DNA of 64,000 nt from Pseudopedobacter sp038243635. GTDB taxonomy: Bacteria > Bacteroidota > Bacteroidia > Sphingobacteriales > Sphingobacteriaceae. The stretch lies in assembly GCA_038243635.1 (NCBI GenBank), contig JBBSQW010000012.1:40411-104410 (forward strand), given 5' to 3'. This document shows, piece by piece, positions 53,393-63,811 of this stretch (the first letter of the stretch is position 1; each line of letters opens with the position of its first letter). The position numbers were made by a program, and so were the translations under genes. The notes beneath the pieces were generated by a model. It was not told the origin of the DNA, did not search any database, and was given only the letters and a program-made list of their open reading frames with translations.

Positions 53393-56300
53393 TTATTCTT
53401 TTGTAAACTTAGATCGACCTAAGGTTTTATTTGAGTTTGTTAACTCAACAATGTATACTCCTGGACTAAACTGAGCAAAATCTAAACTTGCGGTTGTTCC
53501 AGTAAACGAGCTTTTTAAGATGACCTGCCCAGATATGTTTAATACACGTACAAACGTTTCATTCTCGTATTTCTTGCTCAGTACGATATTTAACGTATTG
53601 TTTACCGGAACGGGATAAATTGTAAAATTATGATCTAAATAAGACAAACCAAAATTCAACACTTTTATGCCAATTATTTTGGTTGTGCCATTTAAATCTT
53701 GCTGAGACAGACGATAATAATTGCTTCCTTTTGCAGGACTAATATCTGTGAACGAATATTGATTTACATTCTGACTGTTAACAGAGCCGATAACTGTTCC
53801 AATCTCTATATAATCTGTTCCGTTGAAAGAACGCGAGATGATGAATTTTTTATTATTGCTTTCGCTGGCGGTCTGCCATTTTAAAAGCGCAGTGTTGTTG
53901 TCTGCCTTAGCAGTAAAACTAACAAGTTCTATAGGTAAAACAGTGTCGTTTCGGTTTTTAAAGGCCAGTTCAAAACGACTCTCAGTATAAGTAGACGGCA
54001 TTTTTCTATCTATTTTAAAGGCATAAGTGTCTTGCGTAGAAAGTTTAATGGTATCTACCTTATAATTGTCGATAAGGTAGGTCTCAAATTTCGGATCTAA
54101 AGTCTTTAAATCGTTTGCAATAAGGTTAAAATCACCAGAAACTGTGCTAATTACAGATAATTTAATCTTGGTATCGTTTGTAATTGCTGCGTACTTATTT
54201 ATTGCAAGCTTTATATTATCTTTTGAGAAACTTGATAAGAAAGTAGTACCATTTCCCCCCATATCAAAGGCATCCTCCATTTGATCAAAATTATCGTTTG
54301 CTTGCGAAGAAAAACCAATTACAATATCATCCGTAGCATTACTATCTACCTGATTAACCATTTTCAACCTTATACTTTGCGGTTCAGTTTCTTTCGATGC
54401 TTTGGCTTGTTTGAGACCCATTAATAAGACAGATCCTGGAGATGGAGATGTACGCAATTGTTGATTTACTTTTGCAGTCTCCCTAAAAGTAATTGATGGA
54501 CTTGCAGCTGACATTGCTTTAACAAAAAAGCCTTGTCCACTTGCAATGTAACGAGAAGCATCACCGGTACCTGGGGCTGTACCAGTACGATCAAATACTC
54601 CGAAAGATTTAGTTGCAGGATTTAATACATAGATAAAATTTGTTAAATTATTATAGCCCATATTTGTGGATGATAAATCAATGGTAGCGGGATAAGGGTT
54701 CCCTACTAAATTAAAGCCATCAATATTTGTGTTCCCAGTACTGGTATAACTTAAAGCTGGTGAAAATTGGCCAACGTTCAGTTCTCCTTTAAAAACAAGT
54801 GAAACATCTTCTGGTTTAACCTGAGTCGAGAATCTTGAAACCCCAGCTCCGTCCAATGCTGTTCTTTTTCCTCTAAAAAATACATAAGCACCTTCGCCAA
54901 CTTTAAATATATTCGCATCTAACGGCAAAGAAATGGATGCATAGTCGTATGGAGATACTGCGCCAGAAACAGGCTCATTGTATTTGTAAATAGTTGGGTT
55001 ATGGTTGGGAGACCAGTCAAACTTTGCCGCATCATTAGGACTCGATGTACCAATATCCGCTGCATCAGGATTTCCCGTAATGTACATATTCTGTTTTAAA
55101 TTAAAAATATTGTAATTAAAAGGTGAAACGGTTGTGTGATGCACCGGAGAGGACATTAGTCTATAACCTCTACGGCTTTTATCATTATTCCCTTTTATAA
55201 AACGCTCTACAAAAACATTACCACTAATAGAACCAGCCGCAGGTACTGTAGCAACTGATGCGGTTTGATTTTCAATTGACTTTAATGTTAATTTACCTGC
55301 ACCGATATTACTTGTGCTTAATTTTCCTTTTGTTAAGGTTATGGTACCGTATAGATTTAAATTACTATTGGCATTTATATTTAGCGTACCACCAGCAGAA
55401 TTGTTTACCGTTAAACCACCGAAACTGCTGGTTGTTGCATTTCCAAAATATTGCTGTGTAGCCAAAGAACCATTAAATGCCAAAATGGAATTTAAATTAG
55501 TCGGGTTTGCAAAGTCAACAGTATAACCTTCAATAATTCCGCTGTTGTAAACGTTGCAGCCAATATTTAAAGTATTACCATAAAGTACAAGTTTGGAGTT
55601 ACCGCCTATAGATAAGCCATAAAAAGATCGCGGAGCGTAAAGAACAGCATATCCATTTGCCGGCATCACTATAGAAACATTTGCGGTATTGGCGGGAAGT
55701 TCTGTTAAATTAATGGTGTTATTTGTGTAGTTCCCTGTACCAATAATGTTATCTGATGACGCACCAGTAAAAGTATATACCAAACCTGGATAAGTGGAAG
55801 CATTTGTTCGGTCGGCCAGTAAGCCTCCGATAGATGCCACAGAACCTGTTGGATTGTTTTGATTTTGATATTCTGATAAAGCCCAACTGGCGTTTCTAGC
55901 CGTGTTAGAAACCCGTGGTTCATCAATAATACCACTAAAATAAAATCCAGCAGCCCCTTCACCCACACCAATGTTTAGGACCCCACCGGCGGTTGGTGCA
56001 TTCGCCCCAGTTCTGGTTTGCTGCGCAACACCATTTACAAACATAGACATAGTGGTACCGTTGTAAACGCCCTGTACATAATACCATGTATTCGCTTGGG
56101 CATTAAAATATGAGCCTGTCATATTGGGCTGTCCGTTTCTAGCAACGGTACCATCATTCTGCAGTTCAGGGTTAGTGCCATAAAGCCCCATTTTGTAACC
56201 CAAATTAGCACTATTTTGGTTACTAATTATTTTTTGATCTGCCGCTGGCGCATTTGTATTTATCCAAGCAGATAAAGTATATGGAGATGAGGTAATGGTA

Positions 56301-58483
56301 TAAGCGGCACTACTCTGTACCCCAATATATTGATTTGTGCCATTGAAACCATATGCAGTACCAATTTTACCGACAACCAAATTGCTCGCACTCATACCAC
56401 CAGCAGTTGTACCTACCAATCCAACTGTTGCATCTTTTGTAGTACCCGAAAACGTATTTTCTTTAAAGTGAAAAACAGTTTTATAATCAGACCATACGGC
56501 GGCTTCATTGTTTACATCTGGAGTTAATTTTCCAAATAGCATATTAATTGCCAAGTTAGCAACATTAGAAACAGATGGCAGTTTTACCCAAACCAATAAG
56601 CTTCCTGTTGCCGGATCATATTTATCGATATCATAACTTAATGCCACACCATCTGTGGTAGTAAAAGCAATGTCTGCACCGGTAGCAGAAGTAACTTTAC
56701 CAAACGAAGTGTTTCCTCCTGTTAAATCGCAACCATTGGTGGTTTGTTTTAAATCAGGATCGGTAATGCTGATTAGATATGGAAAATTAGTTTGCGTACC
56801 TGAAATTATATTTGTTGTATTTAACGTGAGGGTCTTTTTATACGCATAGCCATTAAACAAAGCGTTATTAATTACGGCAACTTCAGCAACAGAAATTTCT
56901 CTATTAAATATCTGTATATCATCTAAAGAACCTGCAAAATAATCGCTTAACGGCCGATTTGGCCAGCCCCCAAGATTGTCATAGCCAATTCTCCAATAAC
57001 CAGTATTATTCTCAGCATCTGTATTTGTATCTGTCCCTACCGGAATCCCATCTACATAAAACTTCATTCCAGTTCCTGAAAGAATCCCGATAGCGTTGTG
57101 CCAAACATTATCGTTATAGGCGTTCGGACTGGGAATTACACGAGCACCACCGTTGTAAACTCCAAAGGAGAGCTTGCCATCATTGGTCATATAAATATGT
57201 CTATCATAATTACCACTTTTGCCACTTTGCTGATTCCCAAAGCCAATTAATTTACCGCCTTGAGTTGTGGTTGTTTTAAACCAAATACTTATAGAAAAAA
57301 CCTGCGGGGCTGCAATGTTACTTGTTGTCGTAATGTTGCCATCTGTCCCATTAAGAGTGTAAGCACTATTCTCATTTCCAAATCGATCTGTAGAAAGAGT
57401 CACCCCGCCAGCTACTGAACCATTATTGTTATTTCCCGAAACATCATTAGCATTCCCGGTAAACGGATAAGAATAATTGGCCGCTAATGCCATGTTTTGC
57501 CTTCCTGCTAGGGGACTACTTAGGGTTTCCCTTAATGCAAACACTTTCCAAAAGTAATTGGTATAGCCATTTAACCCTGTAGCTGCATAAGAGGTAGCGT
57601 TTGCAGCAGTTAGGGCTGCATATGTGTAGGTTGAGCCACCGTCTACAGATTGGTAAATGACATAGCCTGTCTCATCTGCTGCATTATCAACCCAGTTTAA
57701 AGTCATCCCTGTAGCAGAAACTGCGGTAAAGGTTAACGATGTTGGTGCGTTTACAGTGGAAAGAAACGAATAGGTTTGACCTGTTGCTGGTTTGACACTT
57801 ATACTTGTAGTTGAAACAGTTGAACTAGCAACGGCAGTTGCAGTAAAATTGTCTAAAGAAAGAAAGTTTGGATTGCCCGTGGCAGTTGCAGTAATGCCGA
57901 TAGAAGCACTTCCAGCATTTACACCCCCGGTCCCTGGTTGATAAACAAAAGATATTTTACCTGTCGCTTCTTCCAACATAACTTGAAATGAAATTGTATT
58001 TCCATATGCATTATATCTCCACTTGGCATTTATATATTGGCAAGTAAATAGTCTAGAGCCAACTACGCCGGTAGTTAAATAAGAAAAATTTCCAGGTAAA
58101 ACAATACTCAGGTCATCCCATAATGGAGCCAATATGGGTCTGTTAGTACCGCCCAAGGTCGATAAGTCATTAGCACTTAAATAACCAGTAGCCGTAATTG
58201 GAGCGCCTAAACTTAAAAGACCATTTGTTCCTGCTGATATGGTATTGTATTTAACACCCATGTACCAGAAATCAAAGCCAATATCTAAGTTATTAAAAGC
58301 GCCGTCATCTACAGTACCTACACCACCAGGAGTAGAACCACCAACTAAAGATGTGAAAGTCCCCGCGGTAGGTGTAAAGTTATAATTGGTTATTACTTGT
58401 GCAGAAGCTTGGTTAAAAATAAAGCCAAAGATAAGCACATAAATAGCAGTAGAGAGAAATTTATAGGAAAGGCAGTTGGCCAT
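53393..58483 (-). CDS. Giant T9SS surface protein with LamG, FN3 and DUF2341 domains
   Basis: The 1696-residue protein has a signal peptide (to about residue 28), a beta-rich N-terminal module, a fibronectin type III domain (about 245-335: PTSLTFTAVSATGMTLNW), a LamG/ConA-like domain (about 335-545), a DUF2341 segment (about 548-680: GYAYKKTLTLNTTN), a second LamG domain (about 680-890), and a C-terminal region homologous to that of the first adhesin (SGNVFVERFI ... GFNLVGNPYPATI). It ends in a type A T9SS sorting domain (NFTIYPVPVNNTLNIVLS ... GVYIVEL). It is probably surface-exposed and carbohydrate-binding. It is intact, unlike the first adhesin. Confidence 0.93.
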   Translation of the reverse strand: MANCLSYKFLSTAIYVLIFGFIFNQASAQVITNYNFTPTAGTFTSLVGGSTPGGVGTVDDGAFNNLDIGFDFWYMGVKYNTISAGTNGLLSLGAPITATGYLSANDLSTLGGTNRPILAPLWDDLSIVLPGNFSYLTTGVVGSRLFTCQYINAKWRYNAYGNTISFQVMLEEATGKISFVYQPGTGGVNAGSASIGITATATGNPNFLSLDNFTATAVASSTVSTTSISVKPATGQTYSFLSTVNAPTSLTFTAVSATGMTLNWVDNAADETGYVIYQSVDGGSTYTYAALTAANATSYAATGLNGYTNYFWKVFALRETLSSPLAGRQNMALAANYSYPFTGNANDVSGNNNNGSVAGGVTLSTDRFGNENSAYTLNGTDGNITTTSNIAAPQVFSISIWFKTTTTQGGKLIGFGNQQSGKSGNYDRHIYMTNDGKLSFGVYNGGARVIPSPNAYNDNVWHNAIGILSGTGMKFYVDGIPVGTDTNTDAENNTGYWRIGYDNLGGWPNRPLSDYFAGSLDDIQIFNREISVAEVAVINNALFNGYAYKKTLTLNTTNIISGTQTNFPYLISITDPDLKQTTNGCDLTGGNTSFGKVTSATGADIAFTTTDGVALSYDIDKYDPATGSLLVWVKLPSVSNVANLAINMLFGKLTPDVNNEAAVWSDYKTVFHFKENTFSGTTKDATVGLVGTTAGGMSASNLVVGKIGTAYGFNGTNQYIGVQSSAAYTITSSPYTLSAWINTNAPAADQKIISNQNSANLGYKMGLYGTNPELQNDGTVARNGQPNMTGSYFNAQANTWYYVQGVYNGTTMSMFVNGVAQQTRTGANAPTAGGVLNIGVGEGAAGFYFSGIIDEPRVSNTARNASWALSEYQNQNNPTGSVASIGGLLADRTNASTYPGLVYTFTGASSDNIIGTGNYTNNTINLTELPANTANVSIVMPANGYAVLYAPRSFYGLSIGGNSKLVLYGNTLNIGCNVYNSGIIEGYTVDFANPTNLNSILAFNGSLATQQYFGNATTSSFGGLTVNNSAGGTLNINANSNLNLYGTITLTKGKLSTSNIGAGKLTLKSIENQTASVATVPAAGSISGNVFVERFIKGNNDKSRRGYRLMSSPVHHTTVSPFNYNIFNLKQNMYITGNPDAADIGTSSPNDAAKFDWSPNHNPTIYKYNEPVSGAVSPYDYASISLPLDANIFKVGEGAYVFFRGKRTALDGAGVSRFSTQVKPEDVSLVFKGELNVGQFSPALSYTSTGNTNIDGFNLVGNPYPATIDLSSTNMGYNNLTNFIYVLNPATKSFGVFDRTGTAPGTGDASRYIASGQGFFVKAMSAASPSITFRETAKVNQQLRTSPSPGSVLLMGLKQAKASKETEPQSIRLKMVNQVDSNATDDIVIGFSSQANDNFDQMEDAFDMGGNGTTFLSSFSKDNIKLAINKYAAITNDTKIKLSVISTVSGDFNLIANDLKTLDPKFETYLIDNYKVDTIKLSTQDTYAFKIDRKMPSTYTESRFELAFKNRNDTVLPIELVSFTAKADNNTALLKWQTASESNNKKFIISRSFNGTDYIEIGTVIGSVNSQNVNQYSFTDISPAKGSNYYRLSQQDLNGTTKIIGIKVLNFGLSYLDHNFTIYPVPVNNTLNIVLSKKYENETFVRVLNISGQVILKSSFTGTTASLDFAQFSPGVYIVELTNSNKTLGRSKFTKE

Positions 58484-59028
58484 AAGGTGAAGGTTTGATA
58501 TGAAAAAATCCTCTTAATGAGTAAATATACGATTTAAAAGAATAATTATCGAATTGACTTAGCTAGAATTCAACACATTATAATCATAATTTGCCGATGG
58601 GTATGTTGTAAAAAAGGGATTTACATTTAGCAGAACCTTCATAATCGATAATCCTCCCTTGCTCCCAATAGCTATCGGTTACGATCTGGGCGAAGAGGTA
58701 AAAGCTCTCGCTCCCGTAGCAAAAAGCGCAGCGGCGGCTTTATTCAGTTTGTTATTGTTTTGATAAGGTTTTCATGTGTTCGCTCCGCTCGGGTTTGTTA
58801 ATTTGAGCTGATACAAATTGCGTAGCACTCTTGAATGCCGGAAAAACATCTAAAACTAATAACCCTCCACAGCAATGAGGCGGGGAATTTTCGAATGAAA
58901 TGAGACTTTCGTTAATACAGCACCTGCAAAAAACGCGGAGATTACCACAGCTCCCATGCTTGGTCCCATTAGCTTCGGCTTCGCTACAAAGTAGCTCCTT
59001 TGGAGCAATGACGGGGAAATCACACCCA
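58484..59028. other. Intergenic region with repeat fragments
   Basis: No gene is visible. It contains an inverted partial copy of the long right-end repeat (58722-58800) and a GATTACCACAGC ... CTTCGGCTTCGC element (58938-59020). A clear -7 box for the adhesin gene was not found; TATATTTA near 58522 on the minus strand is one base off. Confidence 0.5.
58722..58800. repeat. Inverted partial copy of long right-end repeat
   Basis: AAGCGCAGCGGCGGCTTTA and TTCATGTGTTCGCTCCGCTC are the reverse complement of segments in the repeats at 60641-60930 and 61203-61447 (for example GTGAACACATGAAAGCC). Confidence 0.75.
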
Positions 59029-60327
59029 CTACTTCACTCCAGTTACCCTACTCGGTGTATCTTCTCCATTAACAATAGAAGTGGAGCTCATAGCAATTGC
59101 CTTGATAATCTCCGTAATATTCTTCACATCTAAACTTTCAAACTCATCTTTTACAGAGTGGTAAAGCTTGTCCTTTTCAATTTGAACCGAGGAAATGGTA
59201 TGTGCTGGAACGCCTAATCTGGCTAAAGTTGCGTTGTCTGAGCGGTAAAAAAGATTTTGCTTTGGATAAGGATCCGGGTAAAATTTAAAGTCTGTACCCA
59301 CTAAGTTCTTTTGCAGTATTTTCCCAAAGTCGGAATGTTCATAACCGGTGATGTAAGCATTATTACTTCCAAACTTGGATGTTTTCCCAATCATCTCTAT
59401 GTTAAACATGGCCACTACATCATCGGGGTTTAGCTGTTTTGAAAAATATTGCGAACCGTAACCTCCAATCTCCTCTGCAGTAAAAGCCACAAAAATAAGC
59501 GTCCGCTCATTGTCTTTTTTCCCAGCAAAATACTTTGCCAATTCAATTACTGCCGTAGTTCCACTGGCATCATCGTCGGCTCCGTTAGCAACAGAGTCCT
59601 TCCCTACTGCCTTAATAATCCCTAAATGATCATAATGCCCACTGAATACCACATATTCGTTGGGTTTAGATTTACCAGGTAATATGCCCAACACATTAAA
59701 CATTGGAACGGTGGCTACGTGGTTACTAAAATTCAGTTCTAAACTGTTGATGGTTGCATTACGCAATACATATAAAACCGTTGGACTTTCCCCTTTCCCG
59801 ATAGACATATTCCCCCGACTTAAGTACGTTTTCAATCGATCGAAGGCTGGTTTAAAGCTCTCGTCTATTTGCACCAGCGTGTTTTCCTTAAGTTCGCTTA
59901 CTTCGCTATACTTAGCAAAAAAGTCGTCCCCTTTACTGATTTTAAATAGTTTAGGAATATCATTAAGCTGTACTTTCTCTTGGTCTGAAGAAACGAGGTA
60001 ATGATTTGGAGTAATTTCCATCCCATTGATTTTCAATATTCCGCCGACGGGAACCACGTTATTTAACGCGAAGGATTGCCGGTAGCTTTCACTATTATTA
60101 AAATATGTTAAACCTGCTTTTTTAAATTCATCAGCAATAAAATCAGCTGCTTTGCTAATATCATCTGGCTTTAACGCATTTCGCCCACGCATATCATCTG
60201 CCGAAAGCGTTTTAAGTACTCTTGCCACTTCCTGTTCTGAAACATTTGGTTGATCCTTTTTTTGAGCAGTACAGGCTTGTGTAAACAGTAAAGCGACGAG
60301 GACGTAAGCTGGGATTATTTTTTTCAT
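59029..60327 (-). CDS. M28 family metallopeptidase lipoprotein
   Basis: The 432-residue exported zinc peptidase has a lipobox (VALLFTQAC, Cys19). The M28 ligands are seen in SGHYDHLG, GADDDASG and FTAEEIGGYGS, with NIEMIGK and the C-terminal YHSVKDEFESL supplying the remaining metal-binding acid and His. Members act as aminopeptidases or carboxypeptidases. It is not clearly linked to the adhesin upstream, and the downstream side is repeat-rich. Confidence 0.93.
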   Translation of the reverse strand: MKKIIPAYVLVALLFTQACTAQKKDQPNVSEQEVARVLKTLSADDMRGRNALKPDDISKAADFIADEFKKAGLTYFNNSESYRQSFALNNVVPVGGILKINGMEITPNHYLVSSDQEKVQLNDIPKLFKISKGDDFFAKYSEVSELKENTLVQIDESFKPAFDRLKTYLSRGNMSIGKGESPTVLYVLRNATINSLELNFSNHVATVPMFNVLGILPGKSKPNEYVVFSGHYDHLGIIKAVGKDSVANGADDDASGTTAVIELAKYFAGKKDNERTLIFVAFTAEEIGGYGSQYFSKQLNPDDVVAMFNIEMIGKTSKFGSNNAYITGYEHSDFGKILQKNLVGTDFKFYPDPYPKQNLFYRSDNATLARLGVPAHTISSVQIEKDKLYHSVKDEFESLDVKNITEIIKAIAMSSTSIVNGEDTPSRVTGVK

Positions 60328-60640
60328 ATTGACGAGTTGTGTTTATAAAGTTATTAAAAGCTTGGTTTGAAACAAACGGTTGTTGGGCTGTTTCCTTAAT
60401 CAAGGCGGAATTTATCAGTTTTGAAAGGGAGTGCTTTAAACTTATTTTGTGGGCGCTCTTCCTTTTCATCGTCATTGCGAAGTCGAAGCGGTAGGTTGAG
60501 TGTTAGCGCTGTGGCAATCTCCATGTGTGCTGCTTTGTCTAATTTTAACCCACTTAACAAATTGGTCTTTTCGAATAGCGCAGTATTTCCAAAAATATTA
60601 ATTTTAATGAAGAGTTTAATCTTTGCTATGATTAGCTTCC

Positions 60641-60930
60641 CGCTCATTGCCGCGGAAGGGCTAGTGACTTTTTTTTTCGCAAAAAAAGTAACCAAAACCC
60701 GAACGAAGTGAACACATGAAAGCCTATAAAAGCAATAAACTAATTGAATAAAGCCACCGCTGCGCCGGTTGCTACAAAGGCAGTGATTGAACTTCTTGAT
60801 CATTACCGCAACCGCCAAGGCGGAATTTATCGGTTATGAAAGGGAGTGCGTGAAACTTATTTTGTGGGCACTTGTTAGCAGATCAACCTCGCAGATCCGG
60901 CCTCCGAATATTTGGATTGGAACCCGATAA
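60641..60930. repeat. Long right-end repeat, copy 1
   Basis: Order of segments: GCTCATTGCCGCGGAAGGGC, AAAAAGTAACCAAAACCCG, GTGAACACATGAAAGCC, GCCACCGCTGCGCCGGTTGC, TTGAACTTCTTGATCATTAC and CCGCCAAGGCGG (a perfect palindrome apart from its loop), then TTATTTTGTGGGCAC. Confidence 0.85.
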
Positions 60931-61202
60931 ATCTTTTGCACTCCCTTTGTAAACTGACAACCATCAGCTATCCGCAGAAGTGGTGCACAAACTTTATAAA
61001 AGCACCTCCTTTGTCACGACTTGGATTGCGCTTAAAGATTTATTGAGGTGGAATGAACAAAGATTCTGAAGCCTTGATTTTCGTTGGTTCTTTTTTCATC
61101 AAGGAAAAAAGAACTTGAGCTTGTCCTGTTCAAGAAGGACGGAAAGGTTGAGAAATGGGCTTTTTCATTTAAATTATAGGAGGATCTTAATTCAAAATCT
61201 TC

Positions 61203-61447
61203 CTGCTCATTGCCGCGGAAGGGCTAGTGACTTTTTCCATTAACTGAAAAAGTAACCAAAACCCGAACGAAGTGAACACATGAAAGCCTATAAAAGCAAT
61301 GAACTAATTGAATAAAGCCACCGCTGCGCCGGTTGCTACAACGGAAGTGGTTAGACTTCTGAAACACAGCCGCAACCGCCAAGGCGGAATTTATCGGTTA
61401 TGAAAGGGAGTGCTTTAAACTTATTTTGTGGGCGCTCTTTAGTAGAA
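61203..61447. repeat. Long right-end repeat, copy 2
   Basis: Same segment order as copy 1, with a different middle (GAAGTGGTTAGACTTCTG in place of the TTCTTGATCATTACC part). It retains CCGCCAAGGCGG and TTATTTTGTGGGCGCTC. Confidence 0.85.
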
Positions 61448-61523
61448 CAATTAATTTCCATCCGCTACAAAAAACCGTAATCTTTGTGCTAGAAGCCTCT
61501 GTGAACTCTGTGGTTAAAAAACC

Positions 61524-62903
61524 CTACCCAAATAACAGACTAAAAACCTCCTCGATCTTCGCCACGGTTTTAATTTCGATATTGTATTTAGATAAATCCA
61601 GACCTTTTTTATTGTAACGAGAGATAAAAATCTGTTCGAAACCTAGCTTCTCCGCTTCTGCAATTCTTTGCTCTATTCGGGTGACGGCTCTAATTTCTCC
61701 GGACAAGCCTATTTCTGCTGCGAAACAAACCTTGTAAGGTACAGGCATATCTTCGTGAGAGGAGATGATGGCTGCCGCTAAGCCTAAATCAATACTCGGA
61801 TCTTCAATTCTGATACCGCCTGCTATATTTAAAAACACATCTTTTGCGCCGAGTCTAAACCCACAGCGTTTTTCCAATACAGCCAAAAGCATGTTCATTC
61901 GCTTGGTGTCGAAACCTGTCGCCGAGCGTTGCGGTGTCCCATAAGGCGATGTACTCACTAGGGCTTGGGTTTCTATTAGCATTGGCCTCATTCCCTCCAT
62001 GGTGGCAGAGATGGTGACGCCACTTAAAGGTTCTTCGCGTTGCGACAATAATATTTCTGATGGGTTGGAAACTTCTCTTAAACCACTCCCCTGCATTTCG
62101 TAAATTCCGAGTTCTGACGCGGCCCCGAATCTATTCTTAATCGCTCGTAAAATACGATAAACGTGGTGCCTGTCGCCTTCGAACTGTAAAACAGTATCAA
62201 CCATATGTTCCAGAATTTTTGGACCAGCAATCATTCCGTCTTTGGTAATATGTCCGATTAAAAAAACTGGCGTATTGGTTTCCTTCGCAAAACGTAGAAG
62301 CTCGGCGGTACATTCTTTTACCTGCGAAACACTGCCCGGTGTAGATTCGATGTGTGCAGAATGGAGTGTCTGTATAGAATCAATGATGACTAAACTAGGC
62401 TCTAAAATCTCTATCTGCTTAAAGATATTTTGAGTCGAAGTTTCTGTAAGGATGTAACAATCTGAAACAGGATTAGGTAAAATCCGCTCGGCTCTTAATT
62501 TAATCTGCTGCTCGCTTTCCTCGCCCGACACGTATAAAATCTTAAGTTTCGGGATGGTTAACGCAATTTGTAACATCAAGGTGGACTTTCCAATACCCGG
62601 CTCACCACCAATCAGCACTAAAGAACCGCCCACAATTCCGCCACCCAAAACCCGATTCAATTCCTTGTCGGGAGTCACCAAGCGATGATCTTCTGTATAG
62701 GCAATCTCTTGAACTTTAGCAGGTTTATTTACTCTGGAAGTGCTGGTTGAAGCAGTTTTCCAATCGGGTGCGTTTTTTGGTCCTTTATCTATTATTTCTT
62801 CTACAAAAGTGTTCCATTGCTGACAAGATGGGCATTTACCCAACCATTTTGCGGATTCGAATCCACAGCTTTGACAGAAGTAAGCGGTTTTTATTTTAGC
62901 CAA
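61524..62903 (-). CDS. radA: DNA repair protein RadA
   Basis: The start is a TTG at 62901-62903, which gives MAKIKTAYFCQSCGFESAKW, the canonical RadA N-terminus, and a normal length of 459 residues; upstream codons translate repeat-like sequence. Zinc finger CxxC...CxxC (Cys10, Cys13, Cys24, Cys27), Walker A GEPGIGKSTL, the RadA KNRFG motif (AIKNRFGAASELGIYEM) and a Lon-like C-terminal domain are all present. It processes recombination intermediates. No promoter box was identified. Confidence 0.93.
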   Translation of the reverse strand: MAKIKTAYFCQSCGFESAKWLGKCPSCQQWNTFVEEIIDKGPKNAPDWKTASTSTSRVNKPAKVQEIAYTEDHRLVTPDKELNRVLGGGIVGGSLVLIGGEPGIGKSTLMLQIALTIPKLKILYVSGEESEQQIKLRAERILPNPVSDCYILTETSTQNIFKQIEILEPSLVIIDSIQTLHSAHIESTPGSVSQVKECTAELLRFAKETNTPVFLIGHITKDGMIAGPKILEHMVDTVLQFEGDRHHVYRILRAIKNRFGAASELGIYEMQGSGLREVSNPSEILLSQREEPLSGVTISATMEGMRPMLIETQALVSTSPYGTPQRSATGFDTKRMNMLLAVLEKRCGFRLGAKDVFLNIAGGIRIEDPSIDLGLAAAIISSHEDMPVPYKVCFAAEIGLSGEIRAVTRIEQRIAEAEKLGFEQIFISRYNKKGLDLSKYNIEIKTVAKIEEVFSLLFG

Positions 62904-63313
62904 TTTTTTGGAGATTGTTGATTGGTTAAAGATAGGGTTTATTTTGTTTTTTGATATTTCTGAGGATTTAGGTTTGTAACGTGTTGACAGAACGGGAATT
63001 GAAATCGAAGGCTTACCAAATTCAGTCCAAGCAGGGTATTCGCAGAAGACCCTGCGTTTATAGGCATCCTTTACGCTTTTGCTAGGAAAGGCAGTGGTTT
63101 TATTCTTCATCAATACCGCAACCGCCAAGGCGGAATTTATCGGTAACAAATGATGGTGCTTTTAGCTGTTATTTTTGGGCACTCTTCATTTACGCCGTCA
63201 TTGCGAAGTCGAAGCGGTGGGTTCAGTATTGGAGCTGTGGCAATCTCCGTGTTCATTGCACTGCCTAATTTAATGCAGTTGCCAATCAGTCGTTTGAGAT
63301 AAGTGGCTATTTC

Positions 63314-63411
63314 AATCCAAGCAGGGTCTTTCGCAGAAGACCCTGCGTTATTTGTGTTTTCATTAAAAACCTCTTTAATATGAGAAGTGATCATGTGTTT
63401 TGAAATCTCCC
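63314..63411. repeat. AAGCAGGGTCTTTCGCAGAAG repeat, copy 1
   Basis: CAAGCAGGGTCTTTCGCAGA is followed by TTATTTGTGTTTTCATTAAA and ATATGAGAAGTGATCA, leading directly into copy 3 of the long repeat. The second copy is at 63709-63811, and a partial one lies in the radA upstream region (63020-63070). Confidence 0.8.
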
Positions 63412-63700
63412 CGCTCATCGCCGCGGAAGGGCTAGTTCTTTTTTCCTTCAGCTGAAAAAAGGAACCAAAAACCCGAGTGAAACGAACACATGAAAGCCAG
63501 TAAAAAACAATTAACAAATTGAATAAAGCCATCGCTACGCCGGTTGCTACAAAGGCAGTGATTGAACTTCTTGATCATTACCGCAACCGCCAAGGCGGAT
63601 TTATCGGCTATTAATGAGAGTGCGTTCAACTTATTTTGAGGGCACTATTTTACAGATCAACCTCGCATATCCGGCCTCTGAATGTTTGGATTGGAATCCG
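63410..63700. repeat. Long right-end repeat, copy 3
   Basis: Begins GCTCATCGCCGCGGAAGGGC and has CCGCCAAGGCGG and TCAACCTCGCATATCCGG, matching copy 1 to its end. It differs by several substitutions (for example AACGAACACATGAAAGCC). Confidence 0.85.
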
Positions 63701-63708
63701 ATAAATAT

Positions 63709-63811
63709 TCAGTCCAAGCAGGGTCTTTCGCAGAAGACCCTGCCTTATTTGTGTTTTCATTAAATACCTCTTTAATATGAGAAGTGATCAAGTGTTTTGA
63801 AATCTTCCCGC
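63709..63811. repeat. AAGCAGGGTCTTTCGCAGAAG repeat, copy 2
   Basis: Same order as copy 1 at 63314-63411: AGCAGGGTCTTTCGCAGAAG, TTATTTGTGTTTTCATTAAA, ATATGAGAAGTGATCA, again joined directly to a long-repeat copy. Confidence 0.8.

Larger units (their letters stand above)
60328..61523. other. Noncoding repeat-rich region between peptidase and radA
   Basis: About 1.2 kb without a credible gene. It is dominated by two long repeat copies (60641-60930, 61203-61447) and shorter fragments at 60395-60450 and 60471-60520. Short open frames here change between copies and are not genes. Confidence 0.7.

Noticed and set aside
62904..63149. A longer radA N-terminus
   Set aside because: The extra 82 codons translate repeat sequence, while TTG 62903 gives the canonical RadA N-terminus.
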